From: Aporrectodea caliginosa
Taxonomy: Eukaryota > Annelida > Clitellata > Crassiclitellata > Lumbricidae
Direction: 5' to 3'
DNA: 64,000 nt
Assembly (NCBI GenBank): GCA_020284085.1
Contig: JACEVL010000292.1
Location: 134,001-198,000, forward strand
The translations under genes and the position numbers were made by a program. The notes beneath the pieces were generated by a model. The model did not search any database, was not told the origin of the DNA, and worked only from the letters and a program-made list of their open reading frames with translations. Position 1 is the stretch's first letter. The number at the start of each line of letters is the position of its first letter. Positions 23,101 through 34,745 of the stretch are shown piece by piece.

Positions 23101-23517
23101 TCGATTTATAAAAAATTGCGCTTATCAGGTTTTTATATATCTGCTCCTCATTTATTCGTTCTCCTTTTATCTAAGGTGCAGGGTTGTTGGATATGCGAAT
23201 TTTTTAGGCATGACGATTATTTCAGTCAAGAATAATACAGTGCCTGACATGAAGTCAAAAACAAATGAAATCAGTTGTCTATTTAACCGACTGATGCATA
23301 CATACATGTGTGTATGTATCAAGAGATATTTTATAGCGCATTTAGAAACTTCACAAGAGTGGTGATGGGGGAGGTGATGATGATGTATGAATGCGTTGTA
23401 TATTTATGCTTTCTCCCTTAATCTGGAGCAGAGGTGTTTTAGGATATGCAACATTCTTTTAGGTATAGCGATTATTTCAATAAAGAATAAGACTGTGCGT
23501 GATGAGAAGTCAAAAAC

Positions 23518-24002
23518 GATGTCACGACAACTCGTCGAACGACATTTCGTCTACGACACTTCGTCGAGCGACAATTCGTCGAACGACATTTCGTCTACTA
23601 AGTTATTTGATATTGTCATTTTAAAATGGAAGCTGGATTGATGAAAAAAAACTGTTTCCCGAAATGGAAGTGGGATTGATGAAAACATTCCTGTGTTGAA
23701 ATAGAAGCTGAATTGATCGAAATAATTTTTCATGTAAAAATAAGCTGGAAATCAAACTGGATGCATGGATGAAAATAGGTTTCCATTCAACAGAAGCTGG
23801 ATTGATGAAAATAATCTTGTCAGTAATTAGAAGCTGGATTCCTGAGAATATATAGCACGTTTTAGCGAAACTATAAGAAAGCGGTCTCTGTTGATTAGCC
23901 GTAATGGATACAGATACACTAGTAGACGAAATGTCGTTATACGAATTGTCGTAGACGAAGTGTCGTTATACGAAATGTCGTTCGACGAGTTGTCGCGGAA
24001 CC
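23518..24002. mobile_element. MULE-like TIR element with 9-bp target duplication
   Basis: Long terminal inverted repeats of about 85 bases (CGACAACTCGTCGAACGACA at the left, its complement at the right), built of CGACAWTTCGTCKAACGACA-type subrepeats. GTCAAAAAC flanks both sides (23509-23517, 24003-24011). The paralogous segment at 23258 shows the uninterrupted site, confirming both ends. Nine-base duplications and long TIRs suggest the Mutator superfamily. The middle (23600-23860) is a degenerate ~50-base repeat around GAAGCTGGATTGATGAAAAT. Confidence 0.85.
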
Positions 24003-24321
24003 GTCAAAAACAAATGAAATCAGTTGTCTATTTAACCGACTGATGCATGCATACATGTGTGCATGTATCAAGAGATATTTATAGCGCATTTAGAAACTTC
24101 ACAAGAGTGGTGATGGGGGAGGTGATGTTGTTGCATGAATGCGATGTTCAAGATACTCAGAATGACATTTGATATGCAAATTACTGCTAAATTATTTTTG
24201 CTTTGGGTCATAAACTGTAAAGTGGCTAACATTTTCTTACTCATTTCCGGCTCCTGAGGTGAGCCTAAAGCTCCAAAATGCTGAAGGTCTATGCCATATC
24301 CTTCTAAACCTTTTCTCTCAG

Positions 24322-24445
24322 CTTGATCGCGCAGACAAATTACCGTACAGGTTGATTTGTGAACTTTTAAAAGGAGAAACAACTCCTTCAGAAGACTCGA
24401 CGTCTATCATCGCTTCAACTACTGATGAATACGAAGGCACTACAG
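24322..24445 (+). CDS. FREP gene exon 2 candidate: Ser/Thr-rich linker
   Basis: Acceptor TTTTCTCTCAG and donor ACAG|GTAACA enclose a 124-base open segment, phase 0 to 1. It fits exactly between exon 1 (ends phase 0) and exon 3 (starts phase 1), so the gene reads through without a break. It codes a Ser/Thr/Glu-rich linker (TTPSEDSTSIIASTTDEYEG). The segment is homologous to FReD exon 5 and to a broken copy at 26690, so it looks like an old exon-5 duplicate that has lost domain character. It may be a real linker exon or a relic that happens to be open. Confidence 0.5.
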
Positions 24446-24982
24446 GTAACACTTTATACAGCATCACATATTTCATTCGTCCTTTTAAAATAATCTATAG
24501 AGCCACATCGACGTTATATACTCAGAAGCGATCCCAAATCCGGCCCGGGCAAAAAGGTACGTTTTCAAATGGCCAAAAAAAGTATCAATAAACGGCTATT
24601 TTGAAGGGCACTGATTGCTAAGCAATTTCAGATGAACAGGACATTAAATCCAATCATGCCACAGCAGTTTCATCACCGTAAGCCAGATTGTTTCTGGCAA
24701 TGAAGGCTCAAATGAAGCACAGCCATACATGGCATTTTTCTTCAATTATATTATCAATAACACAAAAAACGGAATTTACAACTACTGAGAGTTCTTGAAC
24801 GTATATTTATGCTTTCTCCCTTAATCTTGAGCGCAGTTGTGTTTGGATATGCGACATTTTTAGGCATAATGAGTATTTCAGTGAAGAAAAATACTGTGCG
24901 TGACGAGTAGTCATACATGTAAACAAAATGAAATCAGTTGTAGGCTATAATTGACCAACTGATGTATGCATACGTCTGTGAA

Positions 24983-26215
24983 CAGGTCCTGTGCAACAAC
25001 TCATTGTCCAAATTAAAATTAATAAAATATGGTGTTCCCCAAGGATCGATTCTTGGCCCTCTCCTCTTTCTGTTATTTATTAATGACCTGCCAAATGCTT
25101 CCTCACTTTTGCACTTTTTGCTATTTGCTGACGATACAAATATTTTCGCTTCACACAAATCGCTGGACAAATTGTTCCAATTAATGAACCAAGAACTTGA
25201 AAAAGTACATGACTGGTTTAGAATAAATAAATTATCTCTTAATATAAAAAAGACAAACTATGTTCTATTTTGTTCTCATCGTAAAAAGGTAATTTTACCA
25301 AAAGAAACTATCACATTAAATGATACTCCAATACCACAAGCAACTTCTGTTAAATTTCTGGGCGTCTTTGTAGATCAACACCTAACATGGAACGACCACA
25401 TTGAGAATATCTCTTCAAAAATTGCTAAAAGTATAGGTGTACTATCCAGAGTTGCCTACTTACTTCCTACTCATATACGAATAAGCTTATACTATTCGAT
25501 TATCCATCCATATTTTAGTTATTGTAATATGATATGGGCTTCTAATTACCCAGCAAGATTAAAAAGATTAATTGTCCTCCAAAACAGAGCTCTCCGCATT
25601 ATTGTCAACCAAGCTCGGCACTCTTCTACCCATCTTCCTACGGACCTAGCATTCCAAGACACACACATCTTAAAACTTGAGCAAATAACCATTCAGCAAA
25701 CTAGTGAATTTATACACAAATATACAAATAATCAACTGCCCTCATCATTTAACAATTACTTCAAAACTACGTCTCAATCTAATCCCTATCCTGTACGTTC
25801 TTCAGCCAATTATAGACCCATATACTCCCGCACTAATACCCGTAGGTTCTCAATTAAAAGTGCATCCCAGAATCTGGAATAGTATCCCCAACGACATACG
25901 GTACCTAACTAGTTTTCACCTATTCAAAAGTAGACTGCGTGCCTTTTTGATTGCCAATGGTATGTACTAATTATATTGTGCGTGCTAGTTAACTAGTTAA
26001 GACTTGTTAAGGATTAAAAAATAGTAGTAACTAATTATTCAGTCTGCCACTCGATTACTACAATGTACTGGAACTCTACTTTCGGGACTTGTTATTTAGG
26101 GTTCTCTACCCCCATTGTTTTCCGACTATCTTACAGTAATTGTGATGATTGTATGCTTTGCTTTTGTTTTGTTTGTTGGAAACAATAAAATTTATGATTA
26201 TGGTTTGGTTATGGT
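24983..26215 (+). mobile_element. 5'-truncated LINE with RT core
   Basis: Open frame 24962-25882 with reverse transcriptase motifs in order: YGVPQGSILGPLLFLLFIND, LLFADDTNIFA (catalytic FADDT), NKLSLNIKKTNYVLF, VKFLGVFVDQHLTWNDHI and the C-terminal RLKRLIVLQNRALRII. A frameshift near 25800-25880 is followed by FHLFKSRLRAFLIANGMY and a stop at 25970. The 3' end has AATAAA and a TTATGGTTTGGTTATGG tail. TGTGAA flanks it (24977-24982, 26216-26221), and the neighbouring paralogous segment at 24050 shows the empty site. Recent, since the RT is nearly intact. Confidence 0.88.
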
Positions 26216-26331
26216 TGTGAATGTATCAAGAACTGTTTAATATAGCGCATATAGAAACCTTACAAAAGTACTGATGGGGAGCTGATGATGATGCACGAAT
26301 GCGATGTTCATGGAACTCAGAATGACATTTG

Positions 26332-26570
26332 TGGGGCGCAGTGGTGTAGGGGTATGTTCGGTGCCTTGCAGCCGGAAGGTTGCGAGTTCGAATCCACCTC
26401 AAGCCGCCGCGCAAGGATGTCGGCAAGTCCTTCAATCACAATTGCTCATGCGCTTCGGCGTGAAACTCGGATTCAGTGTCCGCGCTGTAGTCAGGGAGCG
26501 CCTCTGAGTAGAAATCATTGAAGGGGCGCTATAACAAGTGACCTTAATAAATAAATAGATAGATAAATAA
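26332..26570 (+). mobile_element. tRNA-derived SINE with LINE-like 3' tail
   Basis: Starts with a tRNA-like head: A box TGGTGTAGGGG (26342-26352) and B box GGTTGCGAGTTCGAATCC (26382-26399). The body ends in GGGAGCGCCTCTGA ... GGGGCGCTATA, the same 3' motif as the CR1/L2-like LINEs of this window, then (ATAA/ATAG)n. ATTTG flanks it (26327-26331, 26571-26575), and the paralogous segment at 24160 lacks the insertion, fixing the boundaries. Confidence 0.9.
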
Positions 26571-26689
26571 ATTTGAGATGCAACTTATTGTTAAACTAAT
26601 TATTTTGTGCTTTTGATCATAAACCTCAATGTGGCAAACATTTCTTACTCATTCCTGTCTCGTAATGGCAGCTTAAGCTTCGTAAATTG

Positions 26690-26900
26690 TGAAGGTCATA
26701 GCCATATTCTTTTAAGCCATTGACTTTCATTTGCGAATTGAAACTTAATTTAGGTAATGACACCCTGCACAGTTTGATTGCGAAAACATTATTATACTGG
26801 TTATTCGTTGATTTGCAAACTGTTAAAAGGAGAAACAACTTCTGCAGAAGATTCAACGTTTCTCGTCGCTTCATCTACAGATGAATACGAAGACACTACA
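26690..26900 (+). pseudogene. Broken duplicate of FREP exon 2/exon 5
   Basis: Aligns with exon 2 (24270-24460) and FReD exon 5 (29450-29670): shared intron end TTGCGAATTGAAACTTAATTTAGG, then GGAGAAACAACTTCTGCAGA and GATGAATACGAAGACACTAC. The donor has become ACAT|GTAACC, and frames are shifted against the acceptor. Taken as a dead tandem duplicate. Confidence 0.65.
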
Positions 26901-27030
26901 TGTAACCTTTTATACAGCATCACAATGTTCGTTGGCTAAAATTAATACAGAAACTAATTCTCTTCGTGAAAGCCAATGAGAGTCGATGAACATAATATTA
27001 ACGCTTCCTCGTTTAAAATCTTCGTGTTAG

Positions 27031-27194
27031 GTATTGATCCGTCTTCGCCGCCACCAACACAGCCGCCGTTGAGAGACTGTGCGGACGTAAGAGCAGCTGG
27101 ACAAACAGAAAGCGGCGTCTATGTCATCAAAGTGGGCGACAACGATAACGAGACAAGCGTCTACTGCGACATGAATAACTCAGAAAGTTGGCTG
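27031..27194 (+). CDS. FREP gene exon 3: proline linker and start of FReD
   Basis: Acceptor CGTGTTAG, donor CTG|GTAAAT; phase 1 to 0. A short proline-rich linker (SSPPPTQPPL) leads into RDCADVRAAGQTESGVYVIK and VYCDMNNSESWL, the canonical beginning of a fibrinogen-related domain (DC......G...SG.Y.I......VYCDM). FReDs of secreted proteins such as ficolins, tachylectins and FREPs bind acetylated sugars and act as pattern-recognition lectins. Confidence 0.88.
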
Positions 27195-28163
<969 letters not shown>

Positions 28164-28604
28164 TGAAATATATGAATATATATAATTATGCAACATCTAT
28201 TATATCATCATCAATAACCATCGGCTCAGTACACTTAGGTGTCCGATACCTTCTTCAGAATGTGAGTCTGTTCTGAGCCGCATGACTCGGTTTCTGCAGA
28301 TCTGTTCCACACCACTCTTCGATGTCATCTTTCCATTCTCCATGCGGTCTACCTCTGTTATTCGAACAATTATTCCAAACACCAGGGCCTTGATCTTTCA
28401 GTCATCTCTTGTTTTACAGTTATGCCCGAACAATACAATTTTTCGCTGAATAACTTTCTGCGTTGGGGTTCTCAGTCGTTTCCACTTTTTTGCACACCTC
28501 ATCTTTGCTGACCTTCTGAGTTCATCCTATCCTCAGGATTTTTTTATAACATTTTCTCTCGAGTGTCAACACTCTCCTTTGTGAATCTTTTGTTACCGCC
28601 CTTA

Positions 28605-28754
28605 GAGCAACGTAAAGTTGGCCATGAGAAAATACATATTATGTATTTTCTCATGGCCAACTTTAATATGTATTTTCTCATGACCAACTTTAATATGTAT
28701 TTTCGCATGACCAACTTTAATATGTATTTTCTCATGACCAACTTTACGTTGCTC
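28605..28754. mobile_element. 150-bp palindromic mini-element
   Basis: Ends GAGCAACGTAAAGTTGG and its exact complement CCAACTTTACGTTGCTC. The inverted repeat continues inward to about 34 bases (CATGAGAAAATACATA). The right-hand arm unit (TATGTATTTTCTCATG plus ACCAACTTTAA) is repeated in tandem about four times. Target duplication not evident. In FREP intron 4. Confidence 0.75.
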
Positions 28755-29490
28755 AATGACGCCAATGGATGTCCGGTTTAAAAACAAAATATATTCAATT
28801 CAATTCAATTCAATTCAATTTGTTTATTGATTCCAAGAGCAAAGCAAATTATATTTCACAATAGATAAAAATAAAGCAGAAGTATAATCATATTTGATAT
28901 AGGCCTACTATTATCACTGTATTCGTAACGGAGCAATGGGCTGACCCGGAGGGAATTATCCCGCTAAATGGGAGCCTAATTACACAATGATATTAACATA
29001 TCTTAGTGTATAAAGAATATATCTTAGTATATAAATTATATCTACTATGCTACAAATGGTCACATCCATCGTGTCATCAACTTCATATCCTTATTGAGAC
29101 GAGAAGCTGAAATAATAATCTCTTAGCTTTAGATGTCGTTTCAAATAGGAAATGTGTACAGATAGCTGATCGTGAAGGCATACTACACATGGCAACAAAA
29201 ACGGTTGAAGATTTTTACTAATCTAATCTGATAACTAATGTATAGCGTCTTCCTTGTAATGTTCACGGCATCATTTCAGGGTCGCTGCTCTATTATGCTT
29301 ATTGCACATCGTGCACTTTAAAGATCAATTCCATATCATTTTCAATATAGCGACAGCATGATAGAGACAAAAACGACAATTAATTAGTAATCAAATCTTC
29401 AATAAATTCTGTTTATCCATAAGATTCTTTTGAACCTTCACTCTCTTTCTAAACCTTCACTCTCAATTGCGAATTTAAACTTGTTTTTAG
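28755..29490. other. FREP intron 4, 3' part
   Basis: Contains an (AATTC)n tract (28793-28822) that may be the simple-repeat tail of a minus-strand LINE remnant extending to about 28990; coding resemblance was not found. Ends in a pyrimidine tract before exon 5. Confidence 0.4.
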
Positions 29491-29655
29491 GCAACGAAAT
29501 CCTGTATAATTTGCTAGCAAACAGAAACTACAGATTACGTGTCGTAATGGAAGATTGGAACGGAGCAACAGCTTATGCAGAATATTCGACATTTTCCATC
29601 ACTTCATCCAGTGATAACTATGCTTTGAATATCGGCGGATACAGTGGCACTGCAG
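29491..29655 (+). CDS. FREP gene exon 5: FReD middle
   Basis: Acceptor TTGTTTTTAG, donor GCAG|GTAATC; phase 1 to 1. Codes NEILYNLLANRNYRLRVVME, DWNGATAYAEYSTFSI and YALNIGGYSGTAG, matching the FReD block ....L......LR..L.D......A.Y..F.......Y.L...GY.GTAG. Intact. Confidence 0.93.
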
Positions 29656-29984
29656 GTAATCTTTCATAAGACCTAGGCTATAAGTCACATATTTTGTTGG
29701 TTGAAATTAACTTAAAGGTGTTTGCAATCACATCAGGTTATAACAATCTTGCCTGTCATGCATATTATGCTGAACTCTAGATGCTTATTTGTTTACCCAT
29801 CCTAAGACGGGAACATTCCTTCAATGAGAATTACGTAAACTCACGAACAAAAGAAAAAGCCTAAATGGCGATCGAAATTAAGTTGGTCAATTCAATAAGA
29901 ATGTTGCGTTTAGTGGGAAGATCGCAAAAGGAGGAATTCACAAAAGAATTGCGTTCATAACTCATCTGTGTGGCAGCCATGCGC

Positions 29985-30150
29985 CCATCTGTCCTATTGC
30001 TCATTTTACCAAAGCGCCATCTGGCGAATGAAAGGCTGAGTCTACCTTTGGGAGAGTAGCGGGTATCGAACCCGCGTCCATGCTGATCTTCTGTTGTTCC
30101 TGCCGGGGTGTTAACCATTCACCTAAACGCCCTTCCCCGTGACTAACGCC
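29985..30150 (-). mobile_element. tRNA-like SINE head
   Basis: Minus strand: A-box-like TTTAGGTGAATGG, then a perfect T-arm GCGGGTTCGATACCCGC with B box. The segment between is too long for a standard anticodon arm and the acceptor stem pairs only partly (GGGAAGG/CTCTCCC), so a SINE head or tRNA pseudogene is preferred over a working tRNA gene. Confidence 0.6.
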
Positions 30151-30290
30151 TTTAAAGTATCAGCCTAGCTCGGTCTTACGTAGCTTCGGACGTGCTTGCC
30201 AGTATAGCATCCACCGCGCCAGGATACCAACTAAATACATTCGTATTACATCGGTTTATATCTCCACTTGGTGCACTAATGACCATGGTT

Positions 30291-30804
30291 TAGGGGTCTG
30301 CGGGTATACCCGTACTCGCGGGTTTACCCGTACCCGAACCGTGCCGCGGATCGGGTACGGGTCGGGTACGCATTTCATGGGTCGGGTCGGATACGGGTAG
30401 GGTCATCACGGGTAACGGTTATACCCGGTTTTACCCGTTCCGAAGTGAAGTTTTAGGGTTACAATGTCACCGTTACATATAATAGAGAATGTTGGCGCAC
30501 AATGGGCCCTACCGGATCTGCAACGTACTATTTACAGTTACTTAGTGTTCTAGGTGACAGCTTGTAGACCACGGAGATAAAATGTACAGTGCAATTGAAA
30601 CAGCACAACATTGCATGTAAACAGGTTCCATAAGCTGACTGCCTATTATTATTACTATATTATTATTACTACTACTAGGCTGCTGCTGCTCCTCCTCCTC
30701 CTCCTCCTGCTCTGCTGCTCCTGCTACTACTGCTGCTGCTACTGCTACTGCTACTGCTACTGCTACTGCTACTGCTACTGCTACTGCTACTGCTACTGCT
30801 ACTG

Positions 30805-30873
<69 letters not shown>

Positions 30874-31141
30874 AAACTACTACTATCATCATCATCATCA
30901 TCTGCCTATTTATTTTTATTGCTACCTGCTGAGTTGTAATCCTATTAACATGTTAGGGAGGACAGGAACTATTGGAAGGGGTGCTAATGACATGACGGGT
31001 ACTGTACGGGTACGGGTATACCCGTGGGTACGGGTAGGGTTGGGTAGTAATTTTGAGTACGAGTTGGGTACCGGTACGGGTAGCGGTTCTGTGGTACGGG
31101 TACTGGTCGGGTAGCGAAAATGCTCTACTCGCAGACCTCTA
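30291..31141. mobile_element. Non-autonomous hAT-like element in FREP intron 5
   Basis: Ends TAGGGGTCTGCGGGTA and, reverse complemented, TAGAGGTCTGCGAGTA (14 of 16). CCATGGTT is duplicated at 30283-30290 and 31142-31149. The duplicated locus at 43325-43370 shows the region without this insertion. Subterminal zones are dense in GGGTACGGGTA motifs on both sides; the centre is a trinucleotide microsatellite. No transposase frame. Confidence 0.88.
30645..30895. repeat. (CTG/CTA)n compound microsatellite
   Basis: Tracts of CTCCTC, TGCTAC hexamers and pure TAC triplets, ending in ATC repeats. Explains the poly-valine/poly-tyrosine open frames on both strands. Inside the hAT-like element. Confidence 0.97.
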
Positions 31142-31501
31142 CCATGGTTACGTCGATGTATAGCCTATGATGGAGTTCCTTGCAAGAATCAACTGTTACC
31201 CATATGCCCGATGAATAGTATCCTTAATACTCGATTAAACTCGGAATTCTCAGCGCCATAGACTTAGAGTTTCTACCAAAATCTTGGCTTCATAATAATT
31301 GTCCATATCTTGGGCACTTTATAGTAGGCTTCACGTGATTTCTAGGCGTCGCTATTTTATATGATGGCTTACAATGTTTTTCTCGTTTTGTAATTCGTCA
31401 TTGATCCTAAGAAGGAGGATCGAAGTTGTTCATACTTATGACCCTCGTCTGAGTTAATTTCTACTTAGACATTGGTTCTGACATCTGTTGCTTTTGTTCA
31501 G

Positions 31502-31752
31502 GGGACTGTCTTTCAGTAAACAGTGGAAGTCGGTTCAGCACCTGGGATGCCGATAATGACGACGAGTCCAGAAACATGGCCTCGGAGTATCACGGGGGTT
31601 GGTGGCACGATAATTTCGCAGAGGCCTGTGCACGCCTCAATGGTGTCTATCTAAATGGTGGACAAACGTCGGAAATCTATGGAATCGTATGGTGCAAGTT
31701 TCGTGATGAGCCTTATTCCCTGCATATGACGGCAATGAAAATAGCTCCCTGA
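31502..31752 (+). CDS. FREP gene exon 6: end of FReD and stop
   Basis: Acceptor TTTTGTTCAG; reads to TGA at 31750-31752. Codes GDCLSVNSGSRFSTWDADND (the Ca-binding D.D.D loop), YHGGWWHDNFAEACARLNGV and YGIVW, the C-terminal FReD block. Odd points: the usual cysteine before the GGWW motif (N-C-A in most FReDs) is replaced by methionine (NMA). The partner cysteine sits a few residues later than usual (EACARLNG), and an extra cysteine follows in VWCKF, so the C-terminal disulphide must differ from the standard or be absent. Last exon of the ~368-residue model. Confidence 0.93.
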
Positions 31753-32589
31753 AACTGAGAAAAAAATGACTCGGGGTAATTTTCTGGTTGAGTGATAGTA
31801 GATGAATGTTTTAGTTTTCTTTCTTTGATTCTAACATTAGCATTGCCACCAGTTAGAAAATAAATTGTACTGCGTGCACCGATTAGGCTATGTCTGGACA
31901 TTTCGAAGCGCTTATCGAGTTCCCTACGCTGCCAGCCGCACGTTATCGTCCTCTTTGCTGCAATTTATTAACAATTGGACTCGTATTATTTGCAACATAA
32001 CGATGCACTTCTTTCCTGTTCATCGCTGAATCTATTATTCATAGAATAGAAGGCCCAGGACTTCAATGTCTAGTATGTAGTACAATTAATGATGCAAGTT
32101 TTTAGGTAATGTACACACACTGTTAATGTTTTCGTGTCTTCTTCCGCCAAATACACACCATGTCGTTTTATAGCCATAGTTTTCTCATTGAATTATTCCA
32201 ATGTGGTAACAGGTCGACCTAAAGAACTGACTGTTATTGTAAATGCCAGAGATGAAACACGTGGCATTCATGAACACTAATTATATAGACCCCTATTGAT
32301 TTTCCTTATTCAACGAGCTATTTTAATAAATTTCATATTCAAGCCAATCGTGTCTGTTGTTTCCTTAATTAATTGCTCAAATGATTATATCGTGTATTTT
32401 TTTAACTAGACTGTAAAAGATTCATCGTAACCAAGTCCATTTCACTAGTTCGATGCAGGAAGAAGATTTTGAGATGACTTCATATTGTGTCCTTGACCCA
32501 GATTTTAGACTGGAGATCATATATAATATTCATTTTAAACCGAAAGGATAAGTTTTGATTAAACAATTCAAGGACCGATGAACTGAACA
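31753..32589. other. 3' flank of FREP gene (duplicated later)
   Basis: No coding features. The stretch 31753-32490 is homologous to 45949-47165 after the second, broken last exon, so it belongs to the segmental duplication. Confidence 0.6.
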
Positions 32590-32819
32590 TCTAAACGCCA
32601 AATCTGTTTATGCGACATTTCTTAATAATGTGATGTAAGTCTAGTCTACCAAGTCCACAAATGAAGCCTTTAACAGATTCCCATTTATTAAAACCAAATA
32701 ACTTCTATAAACAGAGTTCCAACATGCATTCAGTTCATCTTCTTGTCTCACTGTGAATTTAACGACGGCAGAGGCGTAAGTTAATATTGGCAAGCAGTAG
32801 CTTTCTTGTAACGATAGAT
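32590..32819 (-). mobile_element. LINE RT C-terminal fragment
   Basis: Minus-strand frame with SLQESYCLPILTYASAVVKF and LNACWNSVYR, the post-RT region typical of LINE polyproteins (ESYCLPIL.YA..A......Q...LN.CWN.VYR). Only about 60 codons remain. Confidence 0.75.
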
Positions 32820-32832
32820 GAACCAACTCATT

Positions 32833-33277
32833 CTTTCTTTTTTCCTTCTTTCTCCTCCGTCAAGTATTCGCTGACGATGAGGCTCTAACAAAACTTCTCC
32901 ATTTCGGCCGGTCTCTTGCGAGTTCTATTGCCCTTCTTAAGTCCCATCCTCTGTCTTCTATGTCCTCCAGTACGTTATCTATCCATCTCTTCTTCTGACG
33001 TCCTCTGCTTCTCGTTCCCTCCACCTCTCCGTGCAGCGCCTTTGCCGGCATTCTTCTATTCTCCATCCTGATCACATGTCCATACCATGTTAGTCTTCGT
33101 TTCTTTATTCTTTCCACTACCGTTTCCTTCTGTCCCAGTTCTTCTCGTGTCACCTCATTTCGTATCTTTTCTCTTCGTGATCTATTCAGTAGTCCTCGTA
33201 GCCATCCCATCTCCGCCACCAGGAGTCTTCTCTCGTCCTCCTTTTTCATGCACCAAGTCTCTGCTCCATATATGAGG
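32833..33277 (-). mobile_element. 5'-truncated LINE with 13-bp target duplication
   Basis: Minus-strand frame (32860-33249) carries AEMGWLRGLLNRSRREKIRN, RRLTWYGHVIRM and GRQKKRWIDNVLEDI, the C-terminal tail of a common animal LINE endonuclease-reverse transcriptase. GAACCAACTCATT flanks it exactly (32820-32832, 33278-33290). The tail (left, minus sense) is purine rich (GGAAAAAAGAAAG). It is inserted into the older LINE fragment to its left. Confidence 0.9.
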
Positions 33278-33290
33278 GAACCAACTCATT

Positions 33291-34250
33291 ACTAATTAGC
33301 AAACATCGACGCTTTTCAACTTGTAATGCGGAGAGTACACGCTTGAGTCTCTCACTCACAATTGCTCAGCGCCATCGATTGATGCCTGTTTATTATATAG
33401 TGGCGCTTAATAAATGCATAGTAATTGTAATAACAACATGAAACTGGGACACGGCTTTATCACCTGATATGAATAAAAAATGTTCAGATCTAAATTCTAG
33501 GGAGTGATAAGTTTCCTATAATAATGCCCCATGTGCGCGTCAGTTTTTGGTCGATGACTATGGAAGTAATAAAAACAGTGTTTATAATGATTTTGTAAAG
33601 GACTGCTGTACAGTGTACAGTTCTGTAGGTCCTACTTTTGCTACTCTGTCTTGACCATGGTAGGCCTAGACGTATCCCTATAGGCCTACTGCTATTGATT
33701 ATGTTTTATTTGCCCATTTTGTATCTGTCTGTACTTAATTCTCTGTCTCTGTATTTTCTAACTTTTTCGTGGATAAACGCATGCATAATTTTACTTGCGG
33801 CAAATCCTACAAAGTAAAGAGGTCAAAATCCAAAACTTCGGCTTCACCCTCGTCACGAATCAGCAATCTAGGGCTCTAGGAGGATGACATGAGCTTGAAC
33901 CCTACGCGATATTAGACACTGGACACTTTATTCACCTTATGTGTACCTACAACGTGAGGTCATTGCGGACTTAGCCAGTTTTTGAAAGAACTTGAGTTGG
34001 AACATGACCTCAGGCCAAACTATTGTTCATGTGAACAATGTATTTGCCAGAGGGCGTCAGTTTTGATTAGCATACCGCTCGTAAAGAGAATATTTCTCTC
34101 AAATATTCTCTGTTCGAGACCTTCATCCTACACACGGTCTGACTACATGTTCTTATCATACTAGCCATCTGCGATTCCTCTTCTCGTAATTCACTTGAGA
34201 TTGATGTAAGCTTACTGTAGTTGTAGCGGGAAATTTATAGAGCGCCGCCT
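33291..34250. other. Unassigned DNA with a LINE/SINE tail remnant
   Basis: Near 33340-33430 a short piece (TCACTCACAATTGCTCAGCGCC ... AGTGGCGCTTAATAAATGC in two parts) resembles the LINE/SINE 3' tail. Otherwise nothing recognised. Confidence 0.4.
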
Positions 34251-34255
34251 AAAGA

Positions 34256-34745
34256 GAAAGTAATCGGATGTCTAGTGGAGGTCCAAGTCCGGTTCCCAAA
34301 GACCCAAGACAAAGGTGGCAGAACAGATGCTACGGCGGTTGGGCTATACCACGTGACGTACACGTGGCACATGACGCCCGTGGGATTGGAGGTCTGAGAT
34401 AAAGCGTAACCAAGAGAAGAACTCAACAGTTACAGGAGAGTCTCTGACTTCGCTTCATCGTCAGTCTCGAACGTGGACAGCAACACACTCGCCGCCAATA
34501 AACAAGTATGATTACTTCAATGATTGATGTTTATTAAGAGCCATCGCACACTTGAGATGTATAACGCGTTAAGAAAAGAGAGACATTTTAAAAGATCTCA
34601 TCATTGATTTTAGAAATAAATTATTTCTGCTATGATTGACCAGTTGGGCTTTGACAGTAAAGAGCGTTGCGGTTTTATTTCAATGATCTGAAACTCTGGA
34701 CAGGACTCTTTTCTAAATAGAGCAGCTGTCAATAGATTGTTCATA
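34256..34745 (+). promoter_or_regulatory. Upstream block of FREP gene, copy 2
   Basis: Direct-oriented duplicate of 19378-19860. The 19-base palindrome with two CACGTG boxes is conserved at 34349-34367. No first exon follows here; the DNA beyond 34745 is occupied by TIR elements. Together with the duplicated last exon at 43705 it marks a second, degenerate FREP locus. Confidence 0.5.

Larger units (their letters stand above)
23100..26950 (+). repeat. Tandem duplications of FREP exon-intron blocks
   Basis: Related segments start near 23130, 23390 and 24780, and a fourth leads into exon 3 at 27031. Markers in each: a GGATATGCAACATT-like stretch, AAAACAAATGAAATCAGTTG, ATGTATCAAGAGATATTTAT and GAATGCGATGTTCA. 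Degenerate FReD-exon remnants follow in two of them (24322 and 26690). The copies have been split by a MULE-like element (23518), a LINE (24983) and a SINE (26332), and serve as each other's empty-site references. Confidence 0.8.

Noticed and set aside
30028..30125. A functional tRNA gene on the minus strand
   Set aside because: Good T arm, but the acceptor stem pairs poorly and the anticodon region cannot be folded to standard size; SINE or pseudogene preferred.
30542..30901. Poly-valine/alanine and poly-tyrosine frames
   Set aside because: Translations of a trinucleotide microsatellite inside a hAT-like element.
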